This document shows positions 41,027 through 48,228 of a DNA stretch of 48,228 bases, piece by piece (within the stretch, counting starts at the first letter, position 1; every line of letters begins with the position of its first letter). A model generated the notes under the pieces. The model was not told the DNA's origin. It did not search any database and saw only the letters and a program-made list of their open reading frames with translations. The position numbers and the translations under genes were made by a program. The stretch spans positions 1 through 48,228 of the forward strand of contig NZ_QKKX01000083.1 of assembly GCF_003434305.1 (NCBI RefSeq), in the 5' to 3' direction. Source of the stretch: Micromonospora sp. MW-13. Its GTDB lineage: Bacteria; Actinomycetota; Actinomycetes; Mycobacteriales; Micromonosporaceae.

Positions 41027-42054
41027 GTTCAGTGTTCAACAGTGAGTCCGAGTTGGAGGAGCGGCTCGCCCGGCCGTCGGCGGCGCTCGTCGCCGACCTG
41101 GCCGGCGGCTCCGGCGACCTGGTGGTGCTCGGCGCCGGGGGCAAGATGGGCCCGTCGCTGTGCCGGCTGGCCCGCCGGGGGCTCGACGCCGCCGGCCGCA
41201 CCGGCGACCGGGTGTACGCCGTGTCGCGCTGGTCGGACCGGGCGGCGGCCGACGCGCTGGCCGCCGACGGGGTGCAGCCGGTCACGTTCGACCTGCTCGG
41301 CGACGCCGACCTGGGCGGGCTGCCCGACGCCAGCGACGTGATCTTCATGGTGGGCGCGAAGTTCGGCACCGCCACCGCCCCGTACCTGGCGTGGGTGGTC
41401 AACGCGGTGCTGCCCGCCGCGGTGGCCCGCCGGTACCCGGCCGCCCGGATCGCCGCGTTCTCCACCGGCAACGTCTACCCGATGGTGCCGGTGACCTCCG
41501 GCGGCTGCGCGGAGACCGACCCGACCGGCCCGGTCGGCGACTACGCGATGAGCTGCCTCGGCCGCGAGCAGGTCTTCGCGCACGCCGCCGCCACCCGGGG
41601 CACCCCGGTCGCGGTGCTGCGGCTCAACTACGCCGTCGACCTGCGCTACGGGGTGCTCGCCGACATCGGGCAGGCGGTGCTGGCCGGCGACCCGGTCGAC
41701 GTCACCACCGGCCACGTCAACGTGGTGTGGCAGGGCTACGCCAACGAGGTCGCGCTACGGTCGCTGCGGCACGCCTGCGCCGACGTGTGCACGCTGAACC
41801 TGACCGGCCCGGAGACCGCCCCGGTGCGCCGGATCGCCGCCCGGTTCGGCGCACGGCTGGGCAGGCCGGTGACGTACGCCGGCACGGAGGCGCCGACCGC
41901 GCTGCTCAACGACGCCACCCGCTGCCACGCGCTGTTCGGCTACCCGGACGTGCCGCTGGGCACCCTGGTCGACTGGCAGGCCGACTGGCTGGCCGCCGGC
42001 CTGCCCACCTCCGGCAAACCGACGAAGTTCGCCGTCCGCGACGGAAGGTTCTGA
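41023..42054 (+). CDS. NAD-dependent epimerase/dehydratase-like protein
   Basis: 343 aa from ATG 41023 (overlap ATGA). Rossmann start LVVLGAGGKMGPSLCRLARR (GxGGxMG), then IAAFSTGNVYPMVPVTSGGC, and GDYAMSCLGREQVF where a YxxxK would be expected: the Tyr is present but Lys is replaced by Cys. Such atypical extended SDRs occur in sugar-acid loci; activity may differ from classical epimerisation, or the protein may use another base. Location between the importer and a DapA aldolase suggests it acts on the imported sugar or its acid. Confidence 0.78.
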   Translation: MSSVFNSESELEERLARPSAALVADLAGGSGDLVVLGAGGKMGPSLCRLARRGLDAAGRTGDRVYAVSRWSDRAAADALAADGVQPVTFDLLGDADLGGLPDASDVIFMVGAKFGTATAPYLAWVVNAVLPAAVARRYPAARIAAFSTGNVYPMVPVTSGGCAETDPTGPVGDYAMSCLGREQVFAHAAATRGTPVAVLRLNYAVDLRYGVLADIGQAVLAGDPVDVTTGHVNVVWQGYANEVALRSLRHACADVCTLNLTGPETAPVRRIAARFGARLGRPVTYAGTEAPTALLNDATRCHALFGYPDVPLGTLVDWQADWLAAGLPTSGKPTKFAVRDGRF

Positions 42055-42056
42055 CC

Positions 42057-43064
42057 GTGTCCCTGGATCTGCTGCGCGCCGGGACGGTGCTCCCCGCGCA
42101 CCCGCTCGCGCTGACCGCCGGGCGCCGCCTCGACGAGCGCCGGCAGCGGGCGCTGACCCGCTACTACCTGGCCGCCGGGGCCGGCGGGCTGGCCGTCGGC
42201 GTGCACACCACCCAGTTCGCCATCCGCGAGGCCGGGCTGCTGCGGCCGGTGCTCGCCCTGGCCGCCGAGACCGTCGACGCGGAGGCGGGCCGGCCGGTGG
42301 TGAAGGTCGCCGGGGCGTGCGGTGACACCGCGCAGGCCGTCGCCGAGGCCGAACTCGCCGCCGGGCTGGGCTACCACGCGGTGCTGCTGTCCCCCGTCGT
42401 GCCCGGCACCGACGAGGCGTACCTGCTGGACCGGGCCCGGGCCGTCGGCGAGGTGCTGCCGGTGATCGGCTTCTACCTGCAGCCGGCCATCGGCGGGCCC
42501 CGGCTGTCGACGGCGTTCTGGCGGGCGTTCGCCGACCTGCCGTCGGTGGTCGCGGTGAAGCTCGCCCCGTTCGACCGGTACCGCACCCTGGAGGCGGTGC
42601 GCGGGATCGCCGCCGCCGACCGGGGCTCCGAGGTGGCTCTGTACACCGGCAACGACGACCACATCGTCGGCGACCTGCTCGGCGAGTTCGCTGGGCGGCG
42701 GTTCGCCGGCGGCCTGCTCGGCCAGTGGGCGGTGTGGACCCGCGCGGCCGTCGCGCTGTTCGAGCGGGCCCGGGCGGCCCGGGGCGGCGACGCGGCGGCG
42801 CTGGCCGAGCTGACCGACCGGGCGGCGGCCGTCACCGATGCCAACGCGGCGGTCTTCGACGCCGCACACGACTTCCACGGCTGCATCGCCGGGGTGCACG
42901 AGGTGCTGCGCCGGCAGGGGCTGCTCGACGGCGTGTGGTGCCTCGACACCAACGAGGGGCTTTCCCCCGGGCAGGCCGCGGAGCTGAGCCGGGTCGCCGC
43001 CGCGTACCCGTGGCTGACCGACGACGACTTCGTCGCCGAGCACCGCGATGACTGGCTCCGCTGA
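42057..43064 (+). CDS. Dihydrodipicolinate synthase (DapA) family aldolase
   Basis: 335 aa from GTG 42057, 2 bp after the previous stop. TIM barrel with the class I Schiff-base lysine in VVAVKLAPFDRY and the catalytic Tyr in IGFYLQPAIG. Other members in sugar loci cleave 2-keto-3-deoxy acids to pyruvate and an aldehyde. The Lys and Tyr are intact, so retro-aldol activity is plausible. The C-terminus overlaps the next gene by 17 bp. Paired with the dehydratase of the leftward operon it would close a non-phosphorylative pathway. Confidence 0.86.
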   Translation: MSLDLLRAGTVLPAHPLALTAGRRLDERRQRALTRYYLAAGAGGLAVGVHTTQFAIREAGLLRPVLALAAETVDAEAGRPVVKVAGACGDTAQAVAEAELAAGLGYHAVLLSPVVPGTDEAYLLDRARAVGEVLPVIGFYLQPAIGGPRLSTAFWRAFADLPSVVAVKLAPFDRYRTLEAVRGIAAADRGSEVALYTGNDDHIVGDLLGEFAGRRFAGGLLGQWAVWTRAAVALFERARAARGGDAAALAELTDRAAAVTDANAAVFDAAHDFHGCIAGVHEVLRRQGLLDGVWCLDTNEGLSPGQAAELSRVAAAYPWLTDDDFVAEHRDDWLR

Positions 43065-44076
43065 CCCGGCGCGGCGGCAGGTCGCCGTGGTGTCGGTGCC
43101 GCCCGCGCTGCGCGCCCAGTTCTTCCCCGGCCCGGTCGGCGAGCGGCTGGCCGCGACCGTCGACTGCCACCTCGTCGACTCCCACGACGCGCTCACCGGG
43201 GGCGCCCTCGCGCCGGTGCTGGCCCGGGCCGAGGTGCTGGTCACCTCCTGGGGTGTGCCCCGGCTCGACGCCGCGCTGCTGGACCGGGCCCCGGCGCTGC
43301 GGCTGGTCGCGCACACCGGGGCGACGGTCAAGCCGTTCGTCACCGACGAGGTCTTCGCCCGGGGCGTCGCCGTCACCCAGGCCGGGCAGGGCATGGCCCG
43401 GTCGGTGGCCGAGGTCGCCCTCGCCTTCACCCTGGCCCTGCTGCACCGGGTGCCGCGCTTCGACCACGCCCTGCACCTCGGAGTGGACTGGTACGTCGCC
43501 GAGCAGGCCCCGCCCCGGCACGAGATCCTCGGTTGCCCGATCGGGGTGGTCGGGGCGTCCCGCACCGGACGGGCGTACCTGGAACTGGTGCGCGCGCTGG
43601 GCGCGGAGGTCGCGGTGGCGGACCCGACGCTGACCCCGGCGGACGCCGCCGCCCTCGGCGCCCGCCTGGTGAGCCTGGACGAGCTGCTGGCCGGCAGCCG
43701 GATCGTCGCGCTGCACGCCCCGACGCTGCCGGAGACCCGGCACCTGATCGGCGCCCGGGAGCTGGCCCTGCTACCCGACGGGGCGGGGCTGGTGAACACC
43801 GCCCGGTCCTGGCTGGTGGACGAGGCGGCGCTGGTGGCCGAGCTGGCCACCCGCCGCATCGACGCGGCGCTGGACGTGTTCGACGACGAGCCGCTGCCCG
43901 AGCGGCACCCGCTGCGTGGGCTGCCGAACGCGCTGCTCACCCCGCACCAGGCCGCCGCGACGGTGCAGGGTCGCCGCAGGCAGGGCGAGATCGTCGTCGA
44001 CGAGATCGCCCGGTACGCCGCAGGGCGGCCCCTCGCCCACGCGGTGACCCCGGACCTGCTCGCCCGGATGGGCTGA
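43048..44076 (+). CDS. D-2-hydroxyacid dehydrogenase family protein
   Basis: 342 aa from ATG 43048. NAD-binding region GVVGASRTGRAYLELVRALG (a G-x-x-G-A-S-x-x-G variant of the usual GxGxxG), catalytic Arg in VNTARSWLVDE, Glu in DVFDDEPLPERHP and His in LTPHQAAAT. It overlaps the aldolase gene by 17 bp. Could reduce an aldehyde or keto-acid product such as pyruvate or glyoxylate, or oxidise an aldonate; which is not clear. Weak SD before the start supports coupled translation. Confidence 0.87.
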   Translation: MTGSADPARRQVAVVSVPPALRAQFFPGPVGERLAATVDCHLVDSHDALTGGALAPVLARAEVLVTSWGVPRLDAALLDRAPALRLVAHTGATVKPFVTDEVFARGVAVTQAGQGMARSVAEVALAFTLALLHRVPRFDHALHLGVDWYVAEQAPPRHEILGCPIGVVGASRTGRAYLELVRALGAEVAVADPTLTPADAAALGARLVSLDELLAGSRIVALHAPTLPETRHLIGARELALLPDGAGLVNTARSWLVDEAALVAELATRRIDAALDVFDDEPLPERHPLRGLPNALLTPHQAAATVQGRRRQGEIVVDEIARYAAGRPLAHAVTPDLLARMG

Positions 44077-44114
44077 CCGGGGCCGGGACGAGTAGCGAAC
44101 GAGGAAGGAACATC

Positions 44115-44954
44115 ATGCGTTTCATGCGGATCGGGCCGGTCGGTGCCGAGCGGCCGGTGCTCGTCGACGGCGACGCGCACTACGACCTGAGCGGCGTCAC
44201 CGCCGACATCGACGGGGCGTTCCTCGCCGCCGACCCGGTCGGTCGGGTCCGGGCCGCCGGGGCGCTGCCCCGCGTCGACGTTACCGGCCAGCGGGTCGGC
44301 GCCCCGATCGCCCGCCCCGGCGCGGTGCTGTGCATCGGGCAGAACTACGCCGCGCACGCCCGGGAGTCGGGCGTCGCCCCGCCCGCCCAGCCGATCCTGT
44401 TCCACAAGTCCCCGAACACGGTCGTCGGCCCGTACGACGACGTGCTGATCCCGCGCGGGTCGGTGAAGACGGACTGGGAGGTGGAGCTGGCCGTGGTGAT
44501 CGGGGCGCGGGTGCGCTACCTCGACTCCCCGGCCGACGCGCTCGCCCACGTCGCCGGGTACGCGGTCAGCAACGACGTCACCGAGCGGGAATGGCAGTTC
44601 GCCGACCCGGGCGGGCAGTGGGCCAGGGGCAAGTCCTGCGAGACGTTCAACCCGCTCGGCCCGTGCCTGGTCACCGCCGACGAGGTGGCCGACCCGCAGG
44701 CGCTGCGGCTGCGCTCCCGGGTCAACGGCCAGCCGCGCCAGGACTCCGGCACCGCGGACATGATCTTCGAGGTGGCGTACCTGATCTGGCACCTGTCCCA
44801 GTTCACCGTCCTGGAGCCCGGGGACGTGCTGAACACCGGCACCCCGCAGGGGGTGGCGCTGTCCGGCCGGTTCCCGTACCTGTCCGCCGGGGATGTCGTC
44901 GAGGTCGAGATCGGCGGGCTCGGCCGGCAGCGCACTGTGCTGTCCCCGGCGTGA
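44115..44954 (+). CDS. Fumarylacetoacetate hydrolase family protein, possibly diketo-deoxy-sugar-acid hydrolase
   Basis: 279 aa from ATG 44115 behind GAGGAAGGAA. FAH fold: CIGQNYAAHARESG, ILFHKSPNTVVGPYD, the metal-binding TDWEVELAVVIG, NDVTEREWQF and TGTPQGVALSG. The sequence pattern is nearest to 2,4-diketo-3-deoxy-L-fuconate hydrolases, which split diketo acids into pyruvate and a hydroxy acid after an SDR oxidises the 2-keto-3-deoxy acid. That makes it functionally parallel to the DapA-like enzyme two genes upstream. Ends in GTGA overlap with the GNAT gene. Confidence 0.87.
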   Translation: MRFMRIGPVGAERPVLVDGDAHYDLSGVTADIDGAFLAADPVGRVRAAGALPRVDVTGQRVGAPIARPGAVLCIGQNYAAHARESGVAPPAQPILFHKSPNTVVGPYDDVLIPRGSVKTDWEVELAVVIGARVRYLDSPADALAHVAGYAVSNDVTEREWQFADPGGQWARGKSCETFNPLGPCLVTADEVADPQALRLRSRVNGQPRQDSGTADMIFEVAYLIWHLSQFTVLEPGDVLNTGTPQGVALSGRFPYLSAGDVVEVEIGGLGRQRTVLSPA

Positions 44955-46012
44955 CCGGCGAGGCCGGCGGCGGGGCCCGTCCCGGACGCGGTGGCGGCCC
45001 GGGCGGCGACGCCGCGTACCGGCCGGCCGGGCCGACGGACGGGCCGGCGCTGCACGCCCTGTGGGACACCGCGTTCGGCGAGCCGCACGTCCCGGCGCTG
45101 TGGGACGGCGACCCCGGTCGCCTCGCGCGCACGTTCGTCGCGGTGGCGGCCGGCACCGTCCTCGCCTCCGTCTACTATCTGCCCCGGCGGGTGCGCGACG
45201 GTGCCGGCGGCGTCGACCTGGTCGGCGGGCTGGCCAACGTGGCCACCCTGCCGGCGGCCCGGGGCCGGGGGCACGTGCGGCGGCTGCTGGAGCTGGCCCT
45301 CGCCGCGATGGACGCCGACGGCTGCGCCTGGTCGCTGCTGTTCACCGGCACCCCAGCCGTGTACGCCGGCAGCGGCTTCCGCACCTTCGCGCTGCGGTAC
45401 CCGGTCGGGCGCCCGGCCCGGCCGGCTGCGCCGCCCCCGGGCTGGGCGGTGACCCCGGGGTCACCGGCCGACTGGCCAGCGCTGGCCGGCGTCCACGACG
45501 CGTTCGACGCCGACCGGCCGTTGAGCACCGTCCGCGCCGCCGACGACTGGGCCCGCCGGGTGCCGGTCTGGTACGCCCCGCCCGCCCGGCTGCTGCTCGC
45601 CCGCCGCGCGGACCCGCCGCCGGGCGGCGCGGACCGGGACCTCGCCCGCCTCGACGGCGCGGCGGCCGGCGCGGACCGCGGCGCCGGCGAGGTCGACGGG
45701 TACCTGGTAACGCGCCGCGACGCCGACCGGGTCCGGGTGCTGGAGGTCGCCGTCCGGCCCGGCGCCGAGGACGCCCTGGCCGCCCTGTTCGCCACCGTCG
45801 CCCGCGACGCCGACGCGGCGGGCCTCACCCGCTGCGAGGCCCGGCTGCCCGCCGACCCGGCGATCACCCGGGCGCTGCCATGGCTGCTGCGCGACCCGGA
45901 GTTCGCCACCGACGACACCGGGATGGTCCGCCCGGTGCGCGCCGACCCGCAGCGGCTGGCCCGGGTCACCGCCGCGCCCGGCGCGTTCCACTGGCCGGGT
46001 GACTACCTGTGA
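44951..46012 (+). CDS. GNAT-family acetyltransferase, Eis-like arrangement
   Basis: 353 aa from GTG 44951. N-terminal acetyltransferase domain with the acetyl-CoA loop LPAARGRGHVRRLLELALAA and the strand GCAWSLLFTGTPAVYAGSGF. The chain is about twice as long as a single GNAT, with a second alpha/beta half (EVAVRPGAEDALAALFATVA) as in Eis-type proteins. Very Ala/Pro/Gly-rich at the start. Coupled to both neighbours by overlaps, yet the reaction needed in the pathway is unclear; acetylation of an amino-sugar intermediate is one option. Confidence 0.75.
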   Translation: MTGEAGGGARPGRGGGPGGDAAYRPAGPTDGPALHALWDTAFGEPHVPALWDGDPGRLARTFVAVAAGTVLASVYYLPRRVRDGAGGVDLVGGLANVATLPAARGRGHVRRLLELALAAMDADGCAWSLLFTGTPAVYAGSGFRTFALRYPVGRPARPAAPPPGWAVTPGSPADWPALAGVHDAFDADRPLSTVRAADDWARRVPVWYAPPARLLLARRADPPPGGADRDLARLDGAAAGADRGAGEVDGYLVTRRDADRVRVLEVAVRPGAEDALAALFATVARDADAAGLTRCEARLPADPAITRALPWLLRDPEFATDDTGMVRPVRADPQRLARVTAAPGAFHWPGDYL

Positions 46013-46863
46013 GCCGGGCCAAGCAGATCACCCCGCCGGTGGCGGGGCACGGCGAAGGGCCCGTGTGGTGCCCGGCCGACGGCCGGCTGCGCTGGGTCGA
46101 CATGTTGGCCGGGGACCTGCTCGCGTACGACCCGGCGACCGGGTTGGTCACCCGCCGGCACGTCGCGCCGGTGCTCGCCGCGCTGCGCCCCCGCGCGGGC
46201 GGCGGCCTCGTGGCCGCCGTCGAGAGGGGCTTCGCGCTGCTCACCGACGACGCGGTGCAGCCGCTGCCGGAGCTGTGGTCCGACCCGACGGTACGGATGA
46301 ACGACGGCGGCTGCGACCCGCTGGGCCGGTTCTGGTGCGGCTCGATGGCGTACGACGCGGCTCCCGGACGGGCGGCGGTCTACCGGCTGGACCCGGACGG
46401 CGCGGTTCACACCGTCCTCACCGGCGTGACGGTCTCCAACGGGCTGGCCTGGAACCGGGCGGGCGACACCGCCTACTACGTCGACTCGGCCACCGGCCGG
46501 ATCGACGCGTTCGCGTACGACCCGGCCACCGGTGAGCTGGGGGACCGGCGGCCGGTGGTGAGCGTGCCGGCGCGGCGCGGCGTCCCCGACGGGCTCTGCG
46601 TCGACACCGAGGGCGGGATCTGGGTGGCGCTGTGGGACGGCGGCGCGGTGCACCGGTACGCCCCCGACGGTGCGCTCACCGCCGTGGTGGAACTGCCCGT
46701 GGCCCGCCCGACGGCGTGCACCTTCGGCGGCCCCGGGTACGCCGACCTGTACGTCACCACCTCCCGGGAGGGCCTGCCGCCGGGTGACCGCGCCCCGGCC
46801 GGGGCGCTGTTCCGCGTCCGGCCCGGGGTCGCCGGGTTCCCCGGGTACGAGTTCGCCGGCTGA
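46009..46863 (+). CDS. SMP-30/gluconolactonase/LRE-family lactonase
   Basis: 284 aa from GTG 46009 overlapping the previous stop. Beta-propeller hydrolase with EGPVWCPADGRLRWVDML at the start, RMNDGGCDPLGRFWCGSM, TVSNGLAWNRAGDTAYYVDS and GVPDGLCVDTEGGIWVAL. The acid ligands (Glu near residue 17, Asn in RMNDG, Asn in SNGLAW, Asp in PDGLC) are present, as for calcium-dependent sugar lactonases. It would open an aldono-lactone to the acid for the dehydratase. Last gene of the rightward operon. Confidence 0.9.
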   Translation: MSRAKQITPPVAGHGEGPVWCPADGRLRWVDMLAGDLLAYDPATGLVTRRHVAPVLAALRPRAGGGLVAAVERGFALLTDDAVQPLPELWSDPTVRMNDGGCDPLGRFWCGSMAYDAAPGRAAVYRLDPDGAVHTVLTGVTVSNGLAWNRAGDTAYYVDSATGRIDAFAYDPATGELGDRRPVVSVPARRGVPDGLCVDTEGGIWVALWDGGAVHRYAPDGALTAVVELPVARPTACTFGGPGYADLYVTTSREGLPPGDRAPAGALFRVRPGVAGFPGYEFAG

Positions 46864-47207
46864 CGGGTGACGGTGTACGGCGAACCCGGCCGGTGCCAGC
46901 GGCGCGATGCGCGCGCAGCCGACCGCTCCCGCCGGGGAGGCGGTCACCGCCGTCGTCCTGGCCGGCTGTGGGTTCTCAGCCAAGGTGATCCGGGGCAGTG
47001 CGCTGACCAGCAGCGGATCAGATTCGGTGAAAAGCGCTACGGTGTCTTCTTCTCACCGAAACTGATCTCTTTTGCTGGCGCCGGTTGGTCTGTGGGCGGA
47101 CAGGCGGTCGACAACGCCTGTCAGTGCTGCGAGGTATGACGCCATAACCGCATCGACGGGTAGCCTGAAACGTAGCGTCCACGAGGGCTTCGAGAGCGGG
47201 GGTGACG
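46864..47207. other. Intergenic region with possible lipoprotein scrap and long inverted repeat
   Basis: From ATG 46907 a 52-codon frame reads MRAQPTAPAGEAVTAVVLAG then C, a weak lipobox, and ends at 47065. I regard it as doubtful. GATCAGATTCGGTGA (47016-47030) and TCACCGAAACTGATC (47053-47067) form a 15-bp inverted repeat (14 of 15) separated by 22 bp, the flanks also pair in part (CCAGCAG with TTGCTGG). GC is lower here than in neighbours. It could be a mobile-element end or a regulatory site. Confidence 0.45.
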
Positions 47208-47354
47208 ATGGACTTCCCCACGCTGCTGAGATCCGCCTTTGGCCTGTTGATACCCGCTGCACTGCTACTGGCGGCGTTATGGGCGTTTGGTGCGATCCGG
47301 CGCAGGCTTACCGCGAGGCGGAACCGACAGACCAGGGGCGGTGGACTCGACTGA
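47208..47354 (+). CDS. Small single-pass membrane protein (48 aa)
   Basis: ATG 47208 (GGGGGTGACG upstream, GTG 47202 also possible) to TGA 47354. MDFPTLLRSAFGLLIPAALL then a hydrophobic LLAALWAFGAIRRRL and a basic tail (TARRNRQTRGGGLD). One predicted transmembrane helix with the Arg-rich end inside. Too short for domain recognition. Convergent with the gene at 47375 and followed by a perfect 11-bp hairpin. Confidence 0.5.
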   Translation: MDFPTLLRSAFGLLIPAALLLAALWAFGAIRRRLTARRNRQTRGGGLD

Positions 47355-47367
47355 GCCCACCGCCCCT
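47334..47367. terminator. Bidirectional terminator hairpin
   Basis: AGGGGCGGTGG (47334-47344) and CCACCGCCCCT (47357-47367) pair perfectly over 11 bp with a 12-nt loop. It overlaps the end of the 47208 gene and lies 8 bp beyond the stop of the convergent 47375 gene, so it can stop both transcripts. Confidence 0.7.
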
Positions 47368-47374
47368 GGATCCG

Positions 47375-47716
47375 TCAACGCTGGGCGTCGATCAGCCCCT
47401 GACGTGTGACAACAGCTGCGTCAGTGGTGATGAGTAGCCCGACATCCGACCAGATTACGAGCGGTACGTAGCCCAAGGCTTCGGCGAGCTTGTTGATCCA
47501 GGCGAGGCAATCCTCGATCGATTGCGTCGAGACGCCTAGATCAGTGGCGATCGTGTGGGTGGCAACCGGCTGGCCAGCCCGCTCGGCGAGATAGCGCACG
47601 AGGCCCTGGCCGTTGCTGTCGATCTTGCGGAGCAAGGCGCGAGCGTCGAACGCGACGTCGGGCCTGCCCGTGATCCACTCACGGGTCGGGTCGTTGGCGG
47701 GGTTCTCGTCGATCAT
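47375..47716 (-). CDS. Hypothetical protein with winged-helix-like segment
   Basis: 113 aa from ATG 47716 (GGAG at good spacing). No family recognised. The middle (LVRYLAERAGQPVATHTIAT, DLGVSTQSIEDCLAWINKLA) looks like a helix-turn-helix of winged type; a short strand follows (YVPLVIWSDVGLLITT). Small acidic N-terminus. It may be a DNA-binding or accessory protein. Convergent with the small membrane protein gene. Confidence 0.6.
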   Translation of the reverse strand: MIDENPANDPTREWITGRPDVAFDARALLRKIDSNGQGLVRYLAERAGQPVATHTIATDLGVSTQSIEDCLAWINKLAEALGYVPLVIWSDVGLLITTDAAVVTRQGLIDAQR

Positions 47717-47766
47717 CACCACTCCAGGGCTACCCATGCCTCCACGGCGGTGGCCGCTGCCGGCGG

Positions 47767-48228
47767 TCAGGCGGCGCAGGTGTCGGTCGCGCGACCGATG
47801 TAGGCATCATCCGAGTTGTAGTAGGCGGTCACCCACAACATGAAGGTACCGCTGAGCAGACTTGCATGGTCACCGGTCGGAGTGCTCCATGATCCGCTCG
47901 ACGACGCGTAGGGCCAGTTCTCGGTGGTCTTCCACCACTGGCCGTTGATGAACAGGTCGCGGTAGATGTGCAACTGCCTGTTGGGTTGGGCGTCCACGCC
48001 CCACCCCTTGTCCTGAACGTACCTCGTCGGAAGGATGTGGCAGGCGATGTCGGCGTAGACGATGGGGGCGAGTGCCTGTGGCTGGCTTGCCTTGGCCATG
48101 GCGAGTCTCGCAAGGGCTCCGCGCTCGTCCGTCCGGAAGAGATCGGGCGACAGCGAGGAAGCTGCCGACACTTCGCTGGGCCGAGCTGCGGCTGGTGAGG
48201 CTGCCTTGGCCAAGAGGGTGGCGACGAT
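47767..48228 (-). CDS. Secreted hypothetical protein, partial (5' end outside the window)
   Basis: The frame is open to the last base, beginning with IVATLLAKAASPAAARPSEV, probably the end of a signal peptide. Mature part about 130 residues with aromatic and Cys residues (ADIACHILPTRYVQDKGWGV, LFINGQWWKTTENWPYASSS, MLWVTAYYNSDDAYIGRATD, CAA). Two cysteines could form a disulfide. No domain recognised. True start and length are unknown because the gene continues past 48228. Confidence 0.65.
   Translation of the reverse strand: MVATLLAKAASPAAARPSEVSAASSLSPDLFRTDERGALARLAMAKASQPQALAPIVYADIACHILPTRYVQDKGWGVDAQPNRQLHIYRDLFINGQWWKTTENWPYASSSGSWSTPTGDHASLLSGTFMLWVTAYYNSDDAYIGRATDTCAA

Noticed and set aside
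47072..47437. 121-aa plus-strand ORF
   Set aside because: It overlaps the 48-aa membrane protein gene and the terminator in another frame and has no recognisable sequence pattern.

Overview
The window is very GC-rich DNA from an actinomycete, most likely a Micromonosporaceae-type organism. This is inferred from near-universal G/C at third codon positions, long open shadow frames opposite real genes, GTGA/ATGA start-stop overlaps, a SAM methyltransferase of the DUF574 type, a sugar ABC importer without its own ATPase, and D-Ala-D-Ala carboxypeptidase and NlpC/P60 genes of actinomycete type. No rRNA, tRNA, CRISPR array or intact insertion sequence was recognised.

Left part (1-20.6 kb) is accessory and partly decayed. 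It opens with the frameshifted end of a secreted protein, then an intact M15 peptidase with a peptidoglycan-binding domain, then a kinase remnant. Two two-component/ABC modules follow in mirror image: response regulator-kinase (minus) diverging from ATPase-permease-permease (plus) at 2.1-6.0 kb, and permease-permease-ATPase (minus, lantibiotic-immunity type) diverging from kinase-response regulator (plus) at 6.4-10.8 kb. A transposase scrap lies between them. From 10.8 to 13.0 kb are NlpC/P60 and tyrosine-recombinase remnants around a methyltransferase, then an intact membrane protein/Xre regulator pair behind a doubled palindrome; this looks like the relic of an integrated element. Next come a dsbA-like/ccdA operon divergent from a GntR-FCD regulator, an amine oxidase, a frameshifted MFS exporter, a small monooxygenase-like gene, and truncated alcohol dehydrogenase and methyltransferase pieces.

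Middle part (20.6-26.5 kb) is a tight operon: GntR-UTRA regulator behind a 19-bp inverted repeat, ECF S component, a PurM/AIR-synthase-like protein resembling alpha-ribazole kinase CblS, a fused double ECF ATPase, EcfT, and an ADP-ribosylglycohydrolase. Together they suggest import of a small (ribo)nucleoside, possibly alpha-ribazole, its phosphorylation, and possibly glycosidic cleavage.

Right part (26.7-46.9 kb) is one large catabolic locus centred on an IclR regulator. Leftward it encodes a class III aminotransferase, an enolase-superfamily sugar-acid dehydratase, an amidohydrolase (lactonase-like) and an SDR dehydrogenase, all with overlapping stops and starts. Rightward it encodes two paralogous beta-helix proteins (one with a Tat signal), a Gfo/Idh/MocA oxidoreductase, a sugar-type binding lipoprotein with two permeases, an NAD-dependent epimerase-like protein, a DapA-family aldolase, a 2-hydroxyacid dehydrogenase, an FAH-family hydrolase, a GNAT protein and an SMP-30 lactonase. 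The enzyme set fits non-phosphorylative catabolism of a sugar or sugar acid released from a polysaccharide: dehydrogenase, lactonase, dehydratase, then hydrolase or aldolase cleavage. The extra aminotransferase, Gfo/Idh and epimerase genes mean the substrate is probably not one of the standard ones. The window closes with a structured intergenic region, a small membrane protein, a hypothetical protein and the 3' part of a secreted protein running off the end.
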